From: an uncultured Alphaproteobacteria bacterium
GTDB lineage: Bacteria > Pseudomonadota > Alphaproteobacteria > Caulobacterales > Caulobacteraceae
DNA length: 7,040 bases
NCBI GenBank assembly: GCA_903933475.1
Contig: CAIZKE010000137.1
Span: 1-7,040 of the forward strand
Direction of reading: 5' to 3'
Position numbers and translations under genes: made by a program. This document shows positions 1-4,462 of the stretch, piece after piece (within the stretch, counting starts at the first letter, position 1; the number at the start of each line of letters is the position of its first letter). A model generated the notes under the pieces. It saw nothing but the letters and a program-made list of their open reading frames with translations. It had not been told where the DNA came from and made no database searches.

Positions 1-4
1 GACT

Positions 5-78
5 GAGGGGGTCAACGGCGCCTCAGCTGACCCCCTCCGGCCCGCTGCAAGGTCCACCTCCCGCTGATGGGGAGGAAT
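5..78 (-). repeat. Palindromic intergenic repeat, copy A (one full unit plus the tail of another)
   Basis: One full unit reads on the minus strand from 78 to 29. It opens with ATTCCTCCCCATCAG, has a CCTCCC/GGGAGG stem (57-62 with 70-75), then a GGACC...GGGCC segment, and ends in GGAGGGGGTC. Six bases later comes GGCGCC (17-22). A second, oppositely oriented unit tail, GAGGGGGTC (5-13), lies on the other side of the same GGCGCC, so two units meet there; the rest of the second unit is beyond the window edge. The full unit closely matches the one at 3307-3374 in sequence and in the 6-base spacing to GGCGCC. Its first base is the last base of the ratA stop codon. It could act as a transcript-end structure for the lipA-ratA unit, although no T-run follows. 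Repeat identity is seen directly; function is inferred. Confidence 0.8.
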
Positions 79-527
79 CAGAAGGGGTTGAAGAGCGCCC
101 GGGCCCGGTCCTCGAAGCAGGTGAGCAGCCGGCCCGCAGCCCGGTCGAAATTCCCCGCCAGCAAGCCCTGGAGCAGGCGGCTCCTGAACTCGAAGTCGAT
201 GTCGAAGTCGATCCGGGTCCCCCCGTCCTGGGGAACGAAGTCCCAGCGGTTTCGAAGCCGGCGGAAGGGCCCCGAAATCAGGTCCACATCGATCCGCCTG
301 AGCGTGGGGTCGCGCCGCACCCGGGTCGAGAAGGTCTCCCGCATGGGTCCGAAGGCCACCTGGACCTCGGCGTCCATTCCATCGGTGCCGTCGGACTCCG
401 TCCGGGCGTTCCAGGTCCGCAGGGCCAGCACCCAGGGGACGAACTCCGGATAGCGGTCCACATCGCCCACCAGGCCGAACAGGGCGTCCGGCGAAAAGGG
501 GGACTGGCGGGAAATCCGGTGGCGCAA
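78..527 (-). CDS. ratA: RatA/Coq10-like START-domain (SRPBCC) protein
   Basis: This is a 149-residue single-domain protein of the RatA/Coq10 family (polyketide cyclase/START fold). Recognisable features are an N-terminal strand followed by 'LVGDVDRYPEFVPW' (about residues 19-32), a central 'GPFRRLRNRWDF' segment (86-97), and a C-terminal helix ending in 'FEDRARALF'. Length is normal for the family. Mitochondrial Coq10 and its bacterial relatives bind ubiquinone and support respiration. The E. coli relative was named RatA for a proposed effect on ribosome subunit association, but nothing here suggests a toxin-antitoxin pair. The start is TTG at 525-527, chosen because homology begins there and only 6 bases separate it from the lipA stop; GGGG at 537-540 may be a weak ribosome binding site. 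It is almost certainly co-transcribed with lipA, an order I recall as common in alphaproteobacteria. The stop codon touches a palindromic repeat. Confidence 0.88.
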   Translation of the reverse strand: MRHRISRQSPFSPDALFGLVGDVDRYPEFVPWVLALRTWNARTESDGTDGMDAEVQVAFGPMRETFSTRVRRDPTLRRIDVDLISGPFRRLRNRWDFVPQDGGTRIDFDIDFEFRSRLLQGLLAGNFDRAAGRLLTCFEDRARALFNPF

Positions 528-533
528 GCCCGC

Positions 534-1490
534 CTACCCCGCCCGGGCCCGCCGCGCCGCCTTCAGCCGCGCGAAGTCCTCGCCCGCATGGTGCGAGGAC
601 CGGGTCAGGGGGCTGGCAGAGACCATCAGGAAGCCCTTGGCCCGCGCCGCCTCCTCGTAACCCCGGAATTCATCGGGGTGCACAAACCGCTCCACCGCCG
701 CGTGCTTGCGGGTGGGCTGCAGATATTGGCCAAGGGTCAGGAAATCGACGCCCGCCGAGCGCATGTCGTCCATGACCTGGAGCACTTCCTCCCGGGTCTC
801 GCCCAGGCCCACCATCAGGCCCGACTTGGTGAAGGCCTCGGGATCAGCCTCCTTCACCCGCTCGAGCAGGCGCAGGGAGTGATAGTAGCGGGCGCCGGGC
901 CGGATGGACGGATAGAGGCGCGGCACGGTCTCCAGGTTGTGATTGAAGACGTCCGGGCGGGAGGCGATCACCTCCAGGGCCGCCTCCACCGGCTTGCGAA
1001 GGAAGTCCGGAGTCAGGATCTCCACCGTCGACCCCGGGGCCCGGGCGCGGATTTCCCGGACCACGGCGGCGAAATGCGCCGCGCCGCCGTCGGCCAGGTC
1101 GTCCCGGTCGACCGAAGTGATGACCACATGCTTCAAGCCCATCTTCGCCACCGCCTCGGCCACGCGGGCGGGCTCCGTCGCATCCAGGGGCTCAGGGCGG
1201 CCAGTGGCCACATTGCAGAAGGCGCAGGCCCGGGTGCAGACCTCGCCCATGATCATCATGGTGGCGTGGGACTGGGTCCAGCATTCGCCGATATTGGGGC
1301 AGGCCGCCTCCTCGCAGACGGTCACCAGGCCGTGGGCCTTCACGATGGCCCGGGTGGCGGCATAGCCCTCCGACCCGGGCGCACGCACCCTCAGCCAGTC
1401 GGGCTTGCGCAGGACAGGCGTGTCCGGGCGGTTGCGTTTTTCCGGGTGCCGGGGACGCGGGCCCTGGCGGGTGTCGATCACGGTGGCCAT
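534..1490 (-). CDS. lipA: Lipoyl synthase (radical SAM)
   Basis: LipA inserts two sulfur atoms at C6 and C8 of octanoyl groups bound to lipoyl domains (E2 subunits, GcvH), making the lipoyl cofactor in the cytoplasm. The 318-residue length is typical. The auxiliary 4Fe-4S cluster motif is CX4CX5C at Cys59, Cys64 and Cys70 ('CEEAACPNIGEC'). The radical-SAM cluster motif is CX3CX2C at Cys85, Cys89 and Cys92 ('CTRACAFC'). The C-terminal 'RSS' (297-299) supplies the serine known in this family to ligate the auxiliary cluster and be sacrificed with it; it is followed by HH rather than the RSSYH I recall as usual. Start ATG is at 1488-1490, with an AGGGG lying very close and GAAGGG further upstream as possible ribosome binding sites. 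It leads a two-gene unit with ratA. Its substrate, E2 of pyruvate dehydrogenase, is encoded in the same window. Confidence 0.97.
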   Translation of the reverse strand: MATVIDTRQGPRPRHPEKRNRPDTPVLRKPDWLRVRAPGSEGYAATRAIVKAHGLVTVCEEAACPNIGECWTQSHATMMIMGEVCTRACAFCNVATGRPEPLDATEPARVAEAVAKMGLKHVVITSVDRDDLADGGAAHFAAVVREIRARAPGSTVEILTPDFLRKPVEAALEVIASRPDVFNHNLETVPRLYPSIRPGARYYHSLRLLERVKEADPEAFTKSGLMVGLGETREEVLQVMDDMRSAGVDFLTLGQYLQPTRKHAAVERFVHPDEFRGYEEAARAKGFLMVSASPLTRSSHHAGEDFARLKAARRARAG

Positions 1491-1617
1491 GCCCCTAAAT
1501 CAGCCCTTCGGCGATCCGGATCAAGCGCCCCTGACCATCACGGACTGTAACGCGCCTTTTCATTCCTGTGAGGCGTGACTACCTTCGACCTCGACAGAAC
1601 AGGCGGGGAGACGGCGA
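1491..1617. promoter_or_regulatory. Divergent intergenic region between lipA and the acyl-ACP synthetase gene
   Basis: These 127 bases separate two divergent genes, so promoters for both should lie here. I see no strong sigma-70-like box. The least poor candidates are TTGATC with a 17-base spacer to GATTTA reading toward lipA, and TTTTCA with a 17-base spacer to TACCTT (1557-1585) reading toward the synthetase; both are weak matches. A perfect 10-bp palindrome GATCCGGATC lies at 1513-1522, just ahead of lipA. A promoter is expected from gene orientation; its exact position is not supported. Confidence 0.4.
1605..1610 (+). promoter_or_regulatory. Ribosome binding site of the acyl-ACP synthetase gene
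   Basis: GGGGAG lies 7 bases before the ATG at 1618. This is a good purine-rich match at normal spacing and supports that ATG as the start. Confidence 0.65.
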
Positions 1618-3174
1618 ATGGGCAAGCTGGGCGATCACCTCTATGGCGGCGGAACCATTTTCAGCGCCCTGGTGGAGGCAAGGACAACCTTTGGCCCGAA
1701 GAAGCTGATCCTGGAGGACCAGGACCGCAACCCGCTCAGCTACACCGACCTGTTGCGCTCCGCCTTCGCCCTGGGTCGCCGGATCGCCGCCGTCACGGAA
1801 AAGGGCGAAAGGGTCGGGGTCATGCTGCCGGCGAGTTCGGCGGGGGTGGTGACCTTCTTCGCCCTGCACGCCTTCGGCCGCGTCCCGACCATGCTCAACT
1901 TCACCTCGGGCATCCGCAACCTCAAGGCCGCCTGCCAGCTGGCCGGCGTGAAGCGCGTCCTCACCGCCAACAAATTCATTGAACAGGGCCAGCTGCACGA
2001 CCTGGTCGACGCCCTCGAGACCGTCGCCACCGTCACCTATCTTGAGGATGTCCGGGAAAAGGTCGGCCTGGTGGACAAGGTCTTCGCCGCGGCGGCCGGT
2101 GCCCTGCCCCAGCAATTTGCCGCCTCGGCCCAGCCGACGGACATCGGGGTCATCCTCTTCACCTCGGGCAGCTTCGGTGTGCCCAAGGCGGTCGTCCTGA
2201 CCCAGGAAAACCTGATCGCCAACGTCGCCCAGGTGTCGACCTTCATCGACATCGATCCGGACTGGGTGATGTTCAATCCCCTGCCGATCTTCCATTCCTT
2301 CGGGCTGACCGGGGGTATTCTCCTGCCCCTGCTGACCGGGATGAAGGTGTTCGAGTATCCCTCCCCCCTCCACGTCAAGCAGATCCCGCCCCTCATCAAG
2401 GACACCGGGGCAGCCATCCTGCTGGCGACCGACACCTTCATCAACCAATACGCGCGGGCCAGTGACAACGACGAGCTTTCAGGCCTGAAGTTTATTGTCG
2501 CAGGTGCTGAAAAGGTTCGGGAAGAGACCCATAACATGATCCAGGCTCGCTTTGGCGGGGTTCCGGTCATGGAGGGTTATGGTGCCACCGAGGCGGCGCC
2601 GATCATCTCCATCAACCGCCCTGGAGACAACCGCCGCGGCACGGGTGGGGGATTGATGCCCGGCATGGAAGCGCGCCTGGAACCCGTAGAGGGCATCACG
2701 GGCGGCGGAAGGCTCCTGGTCCGCGGAGCTAACGTCATGGCAGGCTACCTGCGTCCCGACGGCACGCTGGATGCGCCCGTTGATGGCTGGCTCGACACGG
2801 GGGACATTGTCAGCCTGAGCGACGACAACTGGATCACTATCCTGGGCCGCGCAAAACGCTTCGCCAAGATTGGCGGGGAAATGGTCTCCCTGACCGCCGC
2901 CGAGGACCTGGTCCTGTCCCTCTGGCCCGACAACCGCCACGCTGTCATCGCCATGCCCGATCCCAAGAAGGGCGAGCGGCTGATCCTCTTTACCGACCGC
3001 GCCGACGCCGCCGCGACCGCCATCATCGAACATGCCCAGTCCCTGGGCGCCCCCGAGATCGCCGTGCCCCGCAAGATCGTGAAGGTGCCGGAGATCCCGG
3101 TCCTTGGCACCGGCAAGACCGACTACGTGACCATCCAGCGCCTGGCGGAGGTCGAGGGCAGAAGGGCGGCGTAG
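1618..3174 (+). CDS. Aas-type acyl-ACP/acyl-CoA synthetase (AMP-forming ligase), stand-alone
   Basis: This 518-residue adenylate-forming enzyme is predicted to activate fatty acids with ATP to acyl-AMP and pass them to ACP or CoA. Motifs in order: phosphate-binding loop 'TSGSFGVPK' (182-190), 'NPLPIFHSFGLTGG' (220-233), 'YGATE' (321-325), 'DTGD' (393-396), hinge 'GRAKRFAKIGGE' (410-421), and the C-terminal catalytic lysine in 'LGTGKTDY' (Lys500). The 'PIFHSFGLTGG' and 'RAKRFAKIGGEMVSL' stretches resemble the ligase half of E. coli Aas (2-acyl-glycerophosphoethanolamine acyltransferase/acyl-ACP synthetase). The N-terminal PlsC-like acyltransferase domain of bifunctional Aas is absent, as are membrane segments. 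It may therefore recycle free fatty acids into acyl-ACP rather than acylate lysophospholipids directly. It is divergent from lipA, and a palindromic repeat follows its stop. Third-position G/C drops locally around 2461-2598. The fold is certain; substrate and carrier (ACP or CoA) are inferred. Confidence 0.9.
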   Translation: MGKLGDHLYGGGTIFSALVEARTTFGPKKLILEDQDRNPLSYTDLLRSAFALGRRIAAVTEKGERVGVMLPASSAGVVTFFALHAFGRVPTMLNFTSGIRNLKAACQLAGVKRVLTANKFIEQGQLHDLVDALETVATVTYLEDVREKVGLVDKVFAAAAGALPQQFAASAQPTDIGVILFTSGSFGVPKAVVLTQENLIANVAQVSTFIDIDPDWVMFNPLPIFHSFGLTGGILLPLLTGMKVFEYPSPLHVKQIPPLIKDTGAAILLATDTFINQYARASDNDELSGLKFIVAGAEKVREETHNMIQARFGGVPVMEGYGATEAAPIISINRPGDNRRGTGGGLMPGMEARLEPVEGITGGGRLLVRGANVMAGYLRPDGTLDAPVDGWLDTGDIVSLSDDNWITILGRAKRFAKIGGEMVSLTAAEDLVLSLWPDNRHAVIAMPDPKKGERLILFTDRADAAATAIIEHAQSLGAPEIAVPRKIVKVPEIPVLGTGKTDYVTIQRLAEVEGRRAA

Positions 3175-3227
3175 AGCCCGCCTCAATGTCTCGCCTAGGT
3201 GGAGGTGGCGCGCACAGCGCGTCTGAG

Positions 3228-3374
3228 GGCGCCAGCTGAGCCGCAGCAGACCCCCTCACCGACCTTCGGTCGGAGCTCCCCCTGAGGGGGAGCAATGGGC
3301 CTTGTCATTCCTCCCCATCAGGGGGAGGTGGACCGGGGCATTGCCCCGGGCCGGAGGGGGTCTCCGGAGGCGCC
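3228..3374. repeat. Composite palindromic repeat, copy B (two inverted units bounded by GGCGCC)
   Basis: Two units face each other across a 10-base spacer (3297-3306). Unit 1 is on the minus strand (3249-3296) and unit 2 on the plus strand (3307-3362). Each unit, read in its own direction, starts ATT, then CTCCCC..GGGGAG, then a GC-rich hairpin, then GAGGGGGTC. Beyond the two GAGGGGGTC tails, GGCGCC occurs on both sides (3228-3233 and 3369-3374). Perfect stems are 3275-3282 with 3286-3293 (8 bp, loop TGA), 3259-3264 with 3268-3273 (6 bp, loop TTC), 3311-3316 with 3322-3327 (6 bp), and 3333-3339 with 3343-3349 (7 bp, loop ATT). The element lies between convergent genes, so it could end transcription from both sides; no T-run follows any stem. 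It has no coding capacity. The layout resembles paired REP-type elements; that comparison is inference. Confidence 0.85.
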
Positions 3375-3428
3375 GCCCCTGCCCCTGTAGCGCCCGTCTC
3401 GACGGTGACACCCGGATTGCAGGTGGTT

Positions 3429-3446
3429 CCAGTCGTCCTCGACTGG
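3429..3446 (-). terminator. Possible terminator hairpin after the Nudix gene
   Basis: CCAGTCG (3429-3435) pairs perfectly with CGACTGG (3440-3446) around a 4-base loop. On the minus strand the hairpin begins 14 bases after the Nudix stop codon. There is no T-run after it, so intrinsic termination is uncertain; position is the main argument. Confidence 0.4.
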
Positions 3447-3460
3447 CGTTTCCGCACCCG

Positions 3461-3907
3461 TCACCGCATGTGCGCCGATCGCAACAGGGTCGCGCTCCAG
3501 TCCGGCAGCTCCCGTAAGGCCCGGGCGACCGAAACGAGGCTCGAGCCGACTTCGCTCTGGGTCATGTCCCGGGCGGACCGGTGAAACGAAAGACCCTCCG
3601 CCACGAAGATGGGATTGATGAATCCCGCCGCCGGAAACCCTGGCGGCGGCGTATCAACATGCTGGACATGCTCGAACCCCAGCGGCCTGAGCGCACCCAG
3701 TCGCCAGCCACACTCCTCCAGCACCTCCCGCCTCACCGCCTCCTCGACGGTCTCACCCGGCTCCAGACGCCCCCCTGGCGTGATGTGGCGATAGCCATCG
3801 CGCTCCCGCACCACAACGACGGCCCGGCGCCGCAACACCAGGGCCCGCGCTGACCGGACCAGGGCCACCGGCAGGGCTCGATCCGAGACGTAGGTCCGCG
3901 CCACCAC
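3461..3907 (-). CDS. Nudix hydrolase (MutT-like), start uncertain
   Basis: This 148-residue protein carries a complete Nudix box GX5EX7REVXEEXG at residues 46-67: Gly46, Glu52, Arg60-Glu61, Glu64-Glu65, Gly67. These residues bind the catalytic metal ions for hydrolysis of nucleoside diphosphates linked to another group X. The preceding strand 'RAVVVVRERDGYRHITPGG' is typical. The substrate cannot be told from the sequence. The in-frame start used here is GTG at 3905-3907 (another GTG follows directly). The frame stays open upstream to a TGA about 60 bases away, but no ATG, GTG or TTG lies in that extension. The only strong ribosome binding site plus ATG (3919-3921) is in a different frame, so the true N-terminus is doubtful and a frameshift near the start is possible. 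It lies downstream of the pdh operon, same strand, behind a probable terminator hairpin, and convergent with the synthetase gene. Confidence 0.85.
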   Translation of the reverse strand: MVARTYVSDRALPVALVRSARALVLRRRAVVVVRERDGYRHITPGGRLEPGETVEEAVRREVLEECGWRLGALRPLGFEHVQHVDTPPPGFPAAGFINPIFVAEGLSFHRSARDMTQSEVGSSLVSVARALRELPDWSATLLRSAHMR

Positions 3908-3925
3908 AGGTGCGTGGACATAGTT

Positions 3926-3933
3926 CCCCCTCC
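3926..3933 (-). promoter_or_regulatory. Strong ribosome binding site leading to an ATG out of frame with the Nudix domain
   Basis: On the minus strand GGAGGGGG is followed by AACT and ATG (3919-3921). The GGAGG core is 7 bases from the ATG, an ideal arrangement. The ATG opens a 62-codon frame (3733-3921) that differs from the Nudix frame and has no recognisable protein features. The GTG start of the Nudix frame is 18 bases from this site, too far for normal use. Confidence 0.5.
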
Positions 3934-3967
3934 GCTCGGCGACGGGCGTCAGGTCGGCCAGCGACGC

Positions 3968-3989
3968 GGCTCAGGCCTCGGCCTGAGCC
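3968..3989 (-). terminator. Hairpin, probable end of the pdh operon
   Basis: GGCTCAGGC (3968-3976) pairs perfectly over 9 bp with GCCTGAGCC (3981-3989) around the loop CTCG. On the minus strand it starts 19 bases after the stop of the membrane-protein gene. The stem is stable and well placed for termination, but no T-run follows, as is often so in GC-rich genomes. Confidence 0.5.
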
Positions 3990-4008
3990 ATGACTGCAGG
4001 CGTCAGGG

Positions 4009-4422
4009 TCAACGCAGGATCCAGAAGGCGCAGAGGCCGGCGGCGAAGACCCAGTCATAGACCGCACACATGGGCGGGTACCAGGACGGCAGCCTCGTAG
4101 AGATCTGGCGGTGGTGGAGTAGGTCCCACACCCCATGCAGCCCGTAAGCGGCCGGGATGAACCAGGGGCTCCAGACCAATCCCGCCAGCGCAAAGGCCAG
4201 GAAGGCCAGGGCCGCCAGCCCCTCTATCGCCAGGATCTGCGCCCGGCCGTCCTGGAGCGCAAAGCCGGCGTAGATGCCCGCCACCAGGCCAAGGATGATG
4301 GCGGCGAACTGGATTGAAACGGCGTCCGTAAGCAGCAGGTGAACCGGCAGGCTGAGGAGGGAGAGCACCGCGCCCGCCATGGCCGGATGTCGGGTGAGAC
4401 CTGCCGCCAGTCTTGAGATCAT
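4009..4422 (-). CDS. Small integral membrane protein, DUF6010-like
   Basis: This 137-residue hydrophobic protein has about four membrane segments (roughly residues 15-32, 36-56, 63-84 and 117-136), with a possible further one near 85-96. The conserved-looking part is the pattern H-x2-WD-x2-HH (His96, Trp99, Asp100, His103, His104) followed by 'CAVYDWVFA' (119-127). From memory, this combination resembles the DUF6010 family of unknown function; I cannot confirm it here. Clustered His and Asp beside membrane helices could bind a metal, but that is inference. Start ATG is at 4420-4422, preceded by AGGAGG (4428-4433) at 5 bases, the cleanest ribosome binding site in the window. It lies 40 bases after the lpdA stop on the same strand and is followed by a hairpin, so it is probably the last gene of the pdh operon. 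A role in pyruvate dehydrogenase function is not shown. Confidence 0.85.
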   Translation of the reverse strand: MISRLAAGLTRHPAMAGAVLSLLSLPVHLLLTDAVSIQFAAIILGLVAGIYAGFALQDGRAQILAIEGLAALAFLAFALAGLVWSPWFIPAAYGLHGVWDLLHHRQISTRLPSWYPPMCAVYDWVFAAGLCAFWILR

Positions 4423-4427
4423 TTGTT

Positions 4428-4433
4428 CCTCCT
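4428..4433 (-). promoter_or_regulatory. Ribosome binding site of the membrane-protein gene
   Basis: AGGAGG on the minus strand, 5 bases before the ATG at 4422. It is a perfect core match and argues that this small gene is really translated. Confidence 0.75.
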
Positions 4434-4462
4434 GCGCCGCCCAGCGCGCCGGCCCCCAACTC

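Noticed and set aside
78..527. Toxin of a RatA-type toxin-antitoxin pair
   Set aside because: The name comes from an E. coli study. No antitoxin partner is adjacent, and the pairing with lipA fits the Coq10-like housekeeping role better.
519..1550. Long plus-strand open frame of 343 codons opposite lipA
   Set aside because: It is antisense to lipA, whose cluster motifs are unmistakable, and its Arg/Gly/His-rich composition is typical of a GC-rich shadow frame.
1579..2570. Minus-strand open frames opposite the acyl-ACP synthetase gene
   Set aside because: They overlap a complete adenylate-forming enzyme on the plus strand and have no recognisable motifs.
1..3374. CRISPR array or insertion sequence
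   Set aside because: The repeats are not regularly spaced, have no unique spacers of constant length, and no transposase or cas gene is present in the window.
3926..3933. GGAGGGGG ahead of the Nudix gene as another repeat fragment
   Set aside because: It resembles the repeat tail GGAGGGGGTC, but no hairpins or GGCGCC accompany it; a ribosome binding site explains it better.
4007..4012. TTGACC on the minus strand as a -35 box for the Nudix gene
   Set aside because: It is formed by the last codons and stop of the membrane-protein gene, and no reasonable -10 box follows at proper spacing.
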